Shown here one piece after another: positions 1 to 5,458 of a DNA stretch of 6,481 nt. The notes under the pieces were generated by a model. That model ran no database searches and was not told the origin of the DNA. It saw only the letters and a list, made by a program, of their open reading frames with translations. How positions within the stretch are numbered: the first letter of the stretch is position 1; the number at the start of each line of letters is the position of its first letter. This DNA comes from Candidatus Margulisiibacteriota bacterium (GTDB lineage Bacteria; Margulisbacteria; WOR-1; JAKLHX01), in contig JAKLHX010000065.1 in NCBI GenBank assembly GCA_022709925.1, forward strand, positions 1 to 6,481, given 5' to 3'. A program made the position numbers and the translations under genes.

Positions 1-38
1 ATTTTCTCGGCGCGGTCGATTGTAGCAAATCTATCCAT
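1..38 (-). CDS. Unrecognised protein, N-terminal fragment (3' end outside window)
   Basis: Only 12 complete codons are visible, starting MDRFATIDRAEK, before the window edge cuts the gene. The start is well supported: an ATG sits 5 bases downstream of a perfect GGAGG. I do not recognise the protein. The N-terminus does not match the genes usually found after rpsM (S11, S4, RNA polymerase alpha or L17). It lies 24 bases downstream of the preceding 40-codon ORF on the same strand and in the same reading frame, with one TAA between them. It is probably co-transcribed with the ribosomal genes, but this is inferred from spacing alone. No function is assigned. Confidence 0.55.
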   Translation of the reverse strand, partial: MDRFATIDRAEK

Positions 39-43
39 TATTT

Positions 44-48
44 CCTCC
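44..48 (-). promoter_or_regulatory. Ribosome binding site for the gene cut at the left edge
   Basis: The minus strand reads GGAGG here, 5 bases before the ATG at 38. It is the main reason to treat the truncated reading frame as a real gene rather than a chance ORF. Confidence 0.7.
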
Positions 49-62
49 GGAAATCTTGATTT

Positions 63-185
63 TTATAATTCATTTAAAACTTGTTTAAAACTATTCCAAA
101 TATCTTTTATCTTATTACTCTTTCCGCTTTTATCCTTTTTCTTCTTTTTTACTGCTTCTTTTTCTTTAGCAACGGCTTCAGCCAT
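63..185 (-). CDS. Small lysine-rich protein of 40 residues, unrecognised, in the place of rpsK
   Basis: This is an ATG-to-TAA frame with AGGAG 8 bases upstream of the start, 27 bases after the rpsM stop. The N-terminal half is charged and lysine-rich (MAEAVAKEKE, then five lysines at residues 13-17). The C-terminal half is a possible amphipathic helix ending IWNSFKQVLNEL. There is no membrane segment and no zinc motif. The N-terminal tail resembles the basic tails that start some S11 proteins, but none of the conserved S11 core is present. The second half of the gene is much more AT-rich than its neighbours: 10 G+C in the 60 bases at 61-120. It could be a genuine small protein, the remnant of an rpsK gene after a deletion or insertion, or the product of an assembly join. 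I cannot decide between these from sequence alone. Confidence 0.5.
   Translation of the reverse strand: MAEAVAKEKEAVKKKKKDKSGKSNKIKDIWNSFKQVLNEL
71..92 (-). repeat. Imperfect 11-base tandem duplication inside the small ORF
   Basis: On the minus strand AGTTTTAAACA (92-82) is followed directly by AGTTTTAAATG (81-71), with 9 of 11 positions identical. It falls in the AT-rich 3' half of the 40-codon ORF. It may be a chance product of low-complexity AT sequence. Confidence 0.35.
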
Positions 186-193
186 GTTTTTTT

Positions 194-198
194 CTCCT
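194..198 (-). promoter_or_regulatory. Ribosome binding site of the 40-codon ORF
   Basis: The minus strand reads AGGAG, 8 bases upstream of the ATG at 185, inside the 27-base gap after rpsM. It supports translation of the small ORF, or the survival of an ancestral gene start at this place. Confidence 0.6.
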
Positions 199-212
199 AT
201 TTCCTGTTTTTA

Positions 213-593
213 TTATGTTTTTTCTTCGGTCTTGCGGCCTGAACCTACCGTCTTTCTCTTTCCTCTTTTAGTCCTGGCATTGGTCCTTGTCCTCTGTCCT
301 CTTGCCGGAAGGCCTCTCTTATGCCTGTGTCCTCTGTAAGCCCCGATATCGACCAATCTCTTAATATTGAGAGAAACTTCCCTGCGGAGATCGCCCTCAA
401 CCCTATAATCCTTTATTACTTCTCTTATCCTGATTATCTCGTCTTCAGTAAGGTCCTTAACATATGTATCAAGGTCAACATTCGCCTGTTTGAGTATCTT
501 ATTGCTTAAGGCCCTGGAAATGCCGTAAACATAGGTAAGCCCTATTTCAACCCTTTTATTCTTCGGAAGATCTATTCCTGATATACGTGCCAT
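213..593 (-). CDS. rpsM: 30S ribosomal protein S13
   Basis: S13 sits in the head of the small subunit, touches the P-site tRNA and forms bridges to the 50S subunit. The 126-residue product starts MARISGIDLPKNKRVEIGLTY, which is the family's N-terminal signature. It carries the helix-turn region around residues 15-80 and the highly conserved basic motif YRGHRHKRGLPARGQRTRTN at about residues 86-105. The tail after NARTKRG is a lysine/arginine- and glutamate-rich extension, so the protein is slightly longer than E. coli S13 (118). The ATG start is preceded by GGAGG with a 4-base spacer, and the gene begins 11 bases after rpmJ. In most bacteria rpsK follows; here it does not. Identification is certain. 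Confidence 0.98.
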   Translation of the reverse strand: MARISGIDLPKNKRVEIGLTYVYGISRALSNKILKQANVDLDTYVKDLTEDEIIRIREVIKDYRVEGDLRREVSLNIKRLVDIGAYRGHRHKRGLPARGQRTRTNARTKRGKRKTVGSGRKTEEKT

Positions 594-604
594 ACAGCCT
601 CCTT

Positions 605-718
605 TTATCCTTGTCTTTGTTTGTGTTTAGGGTTCACGCAGATAACTCTTAATTTCCCGTGCCTCTTTACGATCTTGCATTTCTCACACAATGGTTTTAC
701 CGATGCTCTTACTTTCAT
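605..718 (-). CDS. rpmJ: 50S ribosomal protein L36, zinc-binding form
   Basis: L36 is a small zinc-ribbon protein that stabilises 23S rRNA packing in the large subunit. The product is 37 residues, the usual size, beginning MKVRASVKPLCEKC and ending with a basic tail. The zinc ligands C11, C14, C27 and H32 are all present, so this is the zinc-dependent (C+) form and not the cysteine-free paralogue used under zinc shortage. The ATG lies one base after the infA stop codon (TAA-A-ATG). A GAGG-like site lies in the last codons of infA, which points to coupled translation. rpsM follows after 11 bases. The gene is easily missed because of its length, but the match to the family is complete. Confidence 0.98.
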   Translation of the reverse strand: MKVRASVKPLCEKCKIVKRHGKLRVICVNPKHKQRQG

Positions 719-719
719 T

Positions 720-941
720 TTATTTACCTCTGTATATTATCCTTCCTCTTGTAAGGTCATAGGGTGAAAGTTCTATCTTTACCTTATCACCGACCAAGAT
801 CCTTATAAAATGCTTTCTCATTTTTCCCGAAACATGACCAAGGATGATCTGCCCGGTCTCAAGCTTTACACGGAACATCGCGCTGGGCAGAGCTTCTACC
901 ACTTCGCCTTCCATCTCTATAACATCTTTATCTTTGGTCAT
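720..941 (-). CDS. infA: Translation initiation factor IF-1
   Basis: IF-1 binds the A site of the 30S subunit during initiation and works with IF-2 and IF-3. The 73-residue product is the usual length and forms one S1/OB-fold domain. Family landmarks are the VIEMEGEVVEALPSAMFRV strand region (residues 7-25), GHVSGKMRKHFIRIL (35-49) and GDKVKIELSPYDLTRGRI (51-68). The ATG is one base after the map stop codon (TGA-T-ATG). Upstream there is only a modest AAAGGG element about 11 bases away, inside the end of map, so translation is probably coupled. The map-infA-rpmJ-rpsM order is the conserved one. Confidence 0.98.
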   Translation of the reverse strand: MTKDKDVIEMEGEVVEALPSAMFRVKLETGQIILGHVSGKMRKHFIRILVGDKVKIELSPYDLTRGRIIYRGK

Positions 942-942
942 A

Positions 943-1695
943 TCAGATCACGCCCTTTGTCAGGATATCGGCATCGCCTTCGGTTATCAGCACTGTATGT
1001 TCAAAATGGGCCGAAAGCTGCCTGTCCCTTGTTATCACCGTCCATCCGTCATCCAAGGTCACGATATCGCCTGTGCCTATGTTCAACATCGGCTCTATCG
1101 CGAACGTCATCCCTTTTTCAAGCTTTGGACCGGAACCCGGCTTGCCGAAATTCGGCACCAGCGGATCCTCGTGCAAAGCCTTCCCTACTCCGTGACCAAA
1201 AAGGTCCCTAACTACATTATACCCTTTACTTCTCGCATATTGTTCTATCGCACTTGATATATCGCCTAAACGCGCGCCTCGCTTGGCCTTTTTTATCGCT
1301 ATGTACAAACATTCCTTAGTGGCCTTTAAAAGCTTTTCCGCGCTCTTCGCGATCTTGCCTACGGGCATGGTCTCGGCAACATCACCGTAGTAGCCGTTAA
1401 CGATAGCCCCTACGTCAACCCCGATTATATCCCCTTCTTTAAGGACCTTTTTTGAAGGTATCCCATGGACGATCTCTTCGTTCACTGACAGACACGAAGC
1501 ATGACGATACCCTCTATAACCCTTAAAAGCGGGTTTCGCGCCTTTTGCCAATATTTCATTTTCAATGTACGCATCAAGCTCGTTGGTCGATATCCCCGGT
1601 TTTACCAGAGACCTTACCGACCTCAAGGTGTCGGAAGCCACCATGCAAGCCTGCCTGATGAATTTTACCTCTTCATCAGTTTTGATCACTATCAT
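943..1695 (-). CDS. map: Methionine aminopeptidase, type I
   Basis: This cytosolic metalloenzyme removes the initiator methionine from nascent proteins after deformylation. The 250-residue product is a full-length type Ia enzyme without an N-terminal zinc-finger extension. All five metal ligands are visible: D94 (in GVDVG), D105 (in YYGD), H168 (in FGHGVG), E201 (in AIEPML) and E232 (in FEHT). The substrate-contacting histidines H77 (VNEEIVHGIP) and H175 (ALHEDP) are also present. The ATG overlaps the adk stop codon as ATGA, and no good ribosome binding site precedes it, so translation probably depends on ribosomes finishing adk. Placement between adk and infA matches Bacillus-type operons. 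Nothing suggests loss of activity. Confidence 0.98.
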   Translation of the reverse strand: MIVIKTDEEVKFIRQACMVASDTLRSVRSLVKPGISTNELDAYIENEILAKGAKPAFKGYRGYRHASCLSVNEEIVHGIPSKKVLKEGDIIGVDVGAIVNGYYGDVAETMPVGKIAKSAEKLLKATKECLYIAIKKAKRGARLGDISSAIEQYARSKGYNVVRDLFGHGVGKALHEDPLVPNFGKPGSGPKLEKGMTFAIEPMLNIGTGDIVTLDDGWTVITRDRQLSAHFEHTVLITEGDADILTKGVI

Positions 1696-2306
1696 AATGA
1701 CGTCTTAATTCTCTCGAGCACTTCATTAAGTCCGCCGGTACCGTTAATCTTCGCTATTTTCCCGCCGTAATAGTCCACCAAAGGCTTTGTTTCGCTGTTA
1801 TATACTTCAAATCTCTTTACGATCGTTTCTTTTTTATCGTCGTCCCTTGTATAAAGTTCTCCGCCGCAAACATCACAGACGCCTGCTTTTTTAGGCGGCT
1901 TATGCTCGACATGATAAACAGCTCCGCATTTCCTGCAGCTGAGCCTGCCGGTAAGCCTTTTAACTATCTCTTCCTGCGGGACATCAATGTATATGACCTT
2001 ATCGATCCCGGTTACTTTTGACAGGAACTCGGCCTGATATTTTGTTCTCGGATATCCGTCCAGGACAAATCCTTTTTCGGCCGATCTTTCAACGGCCTTG
2101 GCGGCCATTTTGTTGACCACATCATCCGGCACCAGAAGACCGTTCTTTAAATAAGAAGAGGCTTCTTTGCCGACTTCAGTGGCTTCCTTGATCTCCTGTC
2201 TTAATATGTCCCCCATTGATATGTGCGCCAAAGAGAACTTCTCGGCGATCATCTTCGCCTGAGTCCCCTTGCCGCTTCCCGGAGGCCCTAAAAATATGAG
2301 TTTCAT
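1692..2306 (-). CDS. adk: Adenylate kinase with four-cysteine zinc LID
   Basis: The enzyme catalyses ATP + AMP = 2 ADP and keeps the adenylate pool balanced. With the chosen start it has 204 residues. The P-loop GPPGSGKGTQ at residues 7-16 is in the standard place, DGYPR at 83-87 belongs to the AMP site, and the catalytic arginines near 121, 154 and 165 are present. The LID (about 120-157) has CRKC at 124-127 and CDVC at 144-147, the zinc-binding arrangement known from Gram-positive and thermophile enzymes. An in-frame ATG at 2330 would add eight residues (MKGCLYKP), but it lies inside secY and has no ribosome binding site. The family almost always starts MxxIxLGxPGxGKGT, so I chose 2306. That start is 4 bases after the secY stop and also lacks a clear ribosome binding site, so coupling to secY is likely. 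Confidence 0.95.
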   Translation of the reverse strand: MKLIFLGPPGSGKGTQAKMIAEKFSLAHISMGDILRQEIKEATEVGKEASSYLKNGLLVPDDVVNKMAAKAVERSAEKGFVLDGYPRTKYQAEFLSKVTGIDKVIYIDVPQEEIVKRLTGRLSCRKCGAVYHVEHKPPKKAGVCDVCGGELYTRDDDKKETIVKRFEVYNSETKPLVDYYGGKIAKINGTGGLNEVLERIKTSL

Positions 2307-2310
2307 CGGT

Positions 2311-3573
2311 TTATACAAGCAGCCTTTCATATTGTCTTGTCACAAGATGTGACTGTATCTGCCTTACAAGATCAAGCGCAACACCGACTATGATAAGGAG
2401 CGCCGTGCTGCCCAGTCCCTGAAAGGTCGTTATATGCGTCAATCCTTCGACAAAATTCGGGACTATCGCTATCAATCCCAGGAAAAGCGCTCCGACAAGC
2501 GTCAATCTCGATATTATGAATTCAAGATAGTCTGCGGTCGGTTTTCCCGGTCTTATTCCCATGATAAAGCCGCCGTATTTCTTTATATTGTCGGCCAGCT
2601 CTTTCGGATTAAAAGTTATCGCAGTATAAAAATAAGTGAAAAAGAATATCAGCCCGAAATACAGTACCGTATAGAAGACGCTTGAAGGCGACAGCATGGC
2701 GACTATCGACCTGAAAAAGTCATTAGGTATGAACTGTGCTATCGTGGCAGGGAAAAGCAAGAACGAAGATGCAAATATGATAGGGATAACGCCTCCCTGG
2801 TTCAAACGTATGGGGATATAAGTACTCTGTCCTCCATAAACTTTCCTTCCGACCACTCTTTTGGCATATTGTACCTGTACGCGTCTCTGTCCTTCCTGGA
2901 CGACGACGATCGCGACTATCATTATAAGGAAGACGGCCAAAAGGACCAAAAGGCCGAAAAAGCTGGCCCCGCCCTTCAGGACTATCATTGTCTGCCCTAT
3001 ATATGAAGGGATCCTGGATACTATGCCGATGAATATCAAAAGAGAAGCTCCGTTTCCTATGCCTTTTTCGGTGAGCAGTTCCGCGATCCACATTATGAAA
3101 GCAGTCCCTGCCGTCAAAGAAATGACGGTCGAGACCAGGAAGAACGGAAAGCTATAACCTTCAACTACGACCGCGCTCAACCAAAAAGACATTCCTACCG
3201 ACTGGAATACGGCAAACCCTATCGTCAGATATTTCGTATATTGCGCTATTTGCTTTCTGCCGTGGTCCCCTTCTTTCTGCAGTTCTTCAAGCTGAGGGAT
3301 GACCGCGGTCAAAAGCTGCATCACGATAGAAGCATTGATATAAGGAACAATGCCCATGGCGAATACGGAAAATTTTATTAACGCTCCTCCGGTGAACAGA
3401 TCAAGAAAACCCATAAGATTGCCCTGTCCGAGCAAAGCGTTAAGCTTTGTGACATCGATACCGGCAACCGATACATGAGTGCCCAGACGGAACACCACTA
3501 TCATGGCGAGCGTAAATATAATACGCTTCCTCAGGTCTTCTATATTGAAAAGTCCGGAAAGAGAATTGATCAT
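2311..3573 (-). CDS. secY: Preprotein translocase channel subunit SecY
   Basis: SecY forms the protein-conducting pore in the inner membrane together with SecE and SecG. The 420-residue product shows ten hydrophobic segments, roughly at residues 17-36, 75-92, 114-136, 145-165, 172-192, 205-228, 259-282, 298-322, 354-376 and 386-404. The plug and signature region around GGALIKFSVFAMGIVPYINA (62-81) is intact. So are GIGNGASLLIF (171-181), the basic cytoplasmic loop QEGQRRVQVQYAKR (226-239) and the C5 loop MGIRPGKPT (338-346), whose R341 matches the arginine needed for SecA-driven export. Length is normal (B. subtilis 431). The ATG overlaps the rplO stop as ATGA, with only a weak AAGGGAG element upstream, so translation is probably coupled. 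Confidence 0.98.
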   Translation of the reverse strand: MINSLSGLFNIEDLRKRIIFTLAMIVVFRLGTHVSVAGIDVTKLNALLGQGNLMGFLDLFTGGALIKFSVFAMGIVPYINASIVMQLLTAVIPQLEELQKEGDHGRKQIAQYTKYLTIGFAVFQSVGMSFWLSAVVVEGYSFPFFLVSTVISLTAGTAFIMWIAELLTEKGIGNGASLLIFIGIVSRIPSYIGQTMIVLKGGASFFGLLVLLAVFLIMIVAIVVVQEGQRRVQVQYAKRVVGRKVYGGQSTYIPIRLNQGGVIPIIFASSFLLFPATIAQFIPNDFFRSIVAMLSPSSVFYTVLYFGLIFFFTYFYTAITFNPKELADNIKKYGGFIMGIRPGKPTADYLEFIISRLTLVGALFLGLIAIVPNFVEGLTHITTFQGLGSTALLIIVGVALDLVRQIQSHLVTRQYERLLV

Positions 3574-4028
3574 TTTACAAGCGCGCTCCCTTTGGCAAGC
3601 TCGATCTTTTCTATCGCGGATTGGCTGAATTTATTGGCTTCTATCTTTAACGACTTGCTGAGCTCTCCGCCGCCCAACACCTTAACCGGTAAAAGAGCTT
3701 TTTTGTTTGAAGAAGAAAAGAACTTCTCGACAAGCTCCTTCAGAGTGACAGTGGAACCGTCATCAAAAACGTTCAAGTCAGAAACATTTATCACGTTGAA
3801 CTCTTTTTTGAACGGATAGTTCTTAAAAGTACCGATCTTTGGAAGACGCCTGTAAAGCGGGGTCTGTCCGCCTTCGAACCTTGTGCCTTTGGTCCCGCCG
3901 GCCCTGCTGCTTTGTCCTTTATGTCCTCTGCCCGCGGTCTTACCGTGGCCGGAAGAGGTTCCCCTTGCGACTTTTTTCTTTTTTTTCTTTGAGCCCTTCT
4001 GCGGCTGTATATCGTGAAGCTTCAACAT
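3570..4028 (-). CDS. rplO: 50S ribosomal protein L15
   Basis: L15 is a late-assembling large-subunit protein with a long basic N-terminal extension that threads through 23S rRNA. The 152-residue product has the typical start MLKLHDIQPQKGS, then six consecutive lysines at 14-19, then the glycine-rich RNA-binding stretch GTSSGHGKTAGRGHKGQ (residues 23-39) and GGQTPLYRRLPK (53-64). The C-terminal globular part ends at the ATGA overlap with secY. The start codon directly abuts the rpsE stop (TAAATG). GGAGG lies 11 bases upstream, inside the end of rpsE. The gene for L30 normally lies between rpsE and rplO, and here there is no room for it. The lysine codons create runs of eight and six adenines in the mRNA. 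Confidence 0.98.
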   Translation of the reverse strand: MLKLHDIQPQKGSKKKKKKVARGTSSGHGKTAGRGHKGQSSRAGGTKGTRFEGGQTPLYRRLPKIGTFKNYPFKKEFNVINVSDLNVFDDGSTVTLKELVEKFFSSSNKKALLPVKVLGGGELSKSLKIEANKFSQSAIEKIELAKGSALVK

Positions 4029-4547
4029 TTATTGCCCTTCCTCCGAAAATTTTGATCTTAATTTTACCCCTCTTATTTCCGACTCTTCCTGAGTATTTTT
4101 CAACTCCTGAAGGGCTATAAGAGCGGCTCTGACGACATTAATAGGGTTTGAAGACCCTATGGATTTAGCAACAACATTCCTCACTCCCGCAAGCTCAAGC
4201 ACGGTCCTGACAGCGCCGCCGGCGATAACACCTTTTCCCGGAGGGGCCGCTTTTATTATCGTAGAACTTGAGGAGAACCTTCCCTCTACATCGTGAGGGA
4301 TCGTTCCGCCGACCAAAGGTACGATTATCAGGGCTTTTTTACCGTCTTCAACGGCTTTTCTTATCGCTGATGCGACCTCATTCGCTTTTCCTATACCTAG
4401 TCCGACCTGTCCGTTACCGTTCCCTACGATAACGACGGCCCTGAACCCCATCTTCTTACCGCCCTTAACTACTTTGGTGACCCTGTTTATCTGGACCACC
4501 TTTTCCTTGTATTCTTTTTCTTCTCTTGAATTAAATGAGTCAGCCAC
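4029..4547 (-). CDS. rpsE: 30S ribosomal protein S5
   Basis: S5 helps maintain decoding accuracy and mRNA unwinding at the small-subunit entry channel. The 172-residue product has the double-stranded-RNA-binding-like N-domain: INRVTKVVKGGKKMGFRAVV at 20-39, then GNGNGQVGLGIGKANEV at 42-58. The C-domain contains PPGKGVIAGGAVRTVLELAG (102-121) and SIGSSNPINVVRA (129-141). The N-terminal arm (1-15) and the C-terminal tail after about residue 150 are variable in the family. The start codon is GTG at 4547, set by a perfect AAAGGAGG with a 5-base spacer from its GGAGG. That site overlaps the rplR stop codon. rplO follows with no gap. Confidence 0.98.
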   Translation of the reverse strand: MADSFNSREEKEYKEKVVQINRVTKVVKGGKKMGFRAVVIVGNGNGQVGLGIGKANEVASAIRKAVEDGKKALIIVPLVGGTIPHDVEGRFSSSSTIIKAAPPGKGVIAGGAVRTVLELAGVRNVVAKSIGSSNPINVVRAALIALQELKNTQEESEIRGVKLRSKFSEEGQ

Positions 4548-4552
4548 AAGAT

Positions 4553-4560
4553 CCTCCTTT
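4553..4560 (-). promoter_or_regulatory. Strong ribosome binding site fixing the GTG start of rpsE
   Basis: The minus strand reads AAAGGAGG, ending 5 bases before the GTG at 4547. Its first base is the last base of the rplR stop codon (4560-4562), so a ribosome ending rplR sits on this site. It decides the non-ATG start. Confidence 0.8.
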
Positions 4561-4886
4561 TAAAACTTCAGGCCGGCGGCGCGTGCCGCATCGGCGAGAG
4601 CTTTCAGCTTGCCATGATATTTTTTTGATCTTCTGTCAAAGACCACCTTGGTTATGCCTTTTTCAACGGCCTTTTTACCGATCGCACTACCGACGATCTT
4701 TGCCGATTCTATGTTCGCTTTCAATCCTTTGGTCTTTTTAAGCTCTTTATCCATGGTGGTGACACAAGCCAGAGTGTGCCCCTGCTCGTCATCGATCACC
4801 TGGGCGATTATGTTCTTAAGCGTCACGGACACACTGAGCCTTGGTCTGTCCTTTGTCCCGAATAATCCTGAAATTTTACCTTTCAT
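4560..4886 (-). CDS. rplR: 50S ribosomal protein L18, short N-terminus
   Basis: L18 binds 5S rRNA and, with L5, places it in the central protuberance. The product has 108 residues. The conserved core starts at DRPRLSV (residues 13-19), and the C-terminus has VVFDRRSKKYHGKLKALADA (79-98) ending AAGLKF, both diagnostic. Typical bacterial L18 is about 117-120 residues and starts with a further basic segment (RxRHxRVRxK type) that contacts 5S rRNA. Here the protein begins MKGKISGLFGT. An in-frame TAA only five codons upstream of the ATG rules out a longer start. The gene follows rplF by 12 bases with GAGG about 8 bases before the start. Identity is certain; the shortened N-terminus is the odd feature. 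Confidence 0.97.
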   Translation of the reverse strand: MKGKISGLFGTKDRPRLSVSVTLKNIIAQVIDDEQGHTLACVTTMDKELKKTKGLKANIESAKIVGSAIGKKAVEKGITKVVFDRRSKKYHGKLKALADAARAAGLKF

Positions 4887-4898
4887 TATTGATCCCTC

Positions 4899-5447
4899 TT
4901 AGCTTGCTGATTTTGCGGCCGCTTTTCCGGCTTTTCTTCTTACGTACTGGCCGGCATATCTTATGCCTTTGCCTTTATAAGGTTCGACTGGCCTTACATA
5001 TTTTATGTTTGAAGCTACTTGTCCCACTGCCTGTTTATCGGCACCTACCACTTTCACCTTTGTCTGTCCTTCGACTACGAACTCTATCCCGGCTGGTGGA
5101 TCGACCGAAACCGGATGAGAATATCCCATGGAAAGGATCAATTTTTTGCCTTCTTTGGAGGCCCTGTACCCGACACCGGTGATCTCCAGATTTTTTTCAA
5201 ATCCGGTATGGACACCCTTTATCATATTGGACACAAGGGACCTGTAAAGTCCGTGCATTGATTTGTGTTTTTTGTCTTCCGAACTTCTAGAAACGGTAAC
5301 GACACTGCCTTCGATCTTTATCTTTATCGAAGGGTCGACCTTCTGTGAAAGCGTGCCTTTGGGACCTTTGACGCTGACAGTATCCCCCGAAAATGTCACT
5401 GTGACATCTTTCGGTATTTCTATTGGAGCTCTTCCTATTCTAGACAT
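4899..5447 (-). CDS. rplF: 50S ribosomal protein L6
   Basis: L6 lies near the factor-binding site at the base of the L7/L12 stalk and is needed for late 50S assembly. The 182-residue product has the normal length and two related domains. It starts MSRIGRAPIEIPKDV, has VSVKGPKGTLSQKV at 25-37, and has GFEKNLEITGVGYRA at 82-96. The family signature PVEPYKGKGIRY lies at 153-164. The tail is lysine- and alanine-rich (RRKAGKAAAKSAS). The ATG lies 11 bases after the rpsH stop. A GAGG that overlaps that TGA lies 9 bases before the start, so ribosomes leaving rpsH may reinitiate here. rplR follows after 12 bases. Confidence 0.98.
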   Translation of the reverse strand: MSRIGRAPIEIPKDVTVTFSGDTVSVKGPKGTLSQKVDPSIKIKIEGSVVTVSRSSEDKKHKSMHGLYRSLVSNMIKGVHTGFEKNLEITGVGYRASKEGKKLILSMGYSHPVSVDPPAGIEFVVEGQTKVKVVGADKQAVGQVASNIKYVRPVEPYKGKGIRYAGQYVRRKAGKAAAKSAS

Positions 5448-5458
5448 TTATTTATTCC

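Noticed and set aside
39..62. Transcription terminator after the small ORF in the AT-rich gap
   Set aside because: I see no G+C-rich stem followed by a T-run on the minus strand; the gap contains a ribosome binding site for the next gene instead.
144..150. A slippery heptamer A-AAA-AAG in the correct phase in the small ORF, suggesting programmed -1 frameshifting
   Set aside because: The -1 frame meets a TAA after four codons (E-E-K-G), the +1 frame gives only a short basic tail, and no S11 core is reached in either. It is probably just lysine codons.
63..185. The small ORF as a SecE protein (lysine-rich start, then a helix like the SecE region ending NEL)
   Set aside because: SecE continues with a conserved KKVxWP-type motif and a transmembrane segment. 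Here a stop codon follows NEL directly and there is no hydrophobic segment.
810..1257. Two overlapping plus-strand open frames of about 130 codons opposite infA and map
   Set aside because: Both lie wholly antisense to well-conserved genes, have no family resemblance and no convincing ribosome binding site. They are shadows of map and infA.
2307..2330. Upstream ATG giving an eight-residue longer adenylate kinase
   Set aside because: It overlaps secY, has no ribosome binding site and adds MKGCLYKP before a family start that is nearly invariant at MKLIFLGPPGSGKGT.
2723..3091. A 122-codon minus-strand open frame inside secY
   Set aside because: It is an alternative frame of secY, rich in R, D, P and H as expected from a frame-shifted membrane-protein gene, with no recognisable domain.
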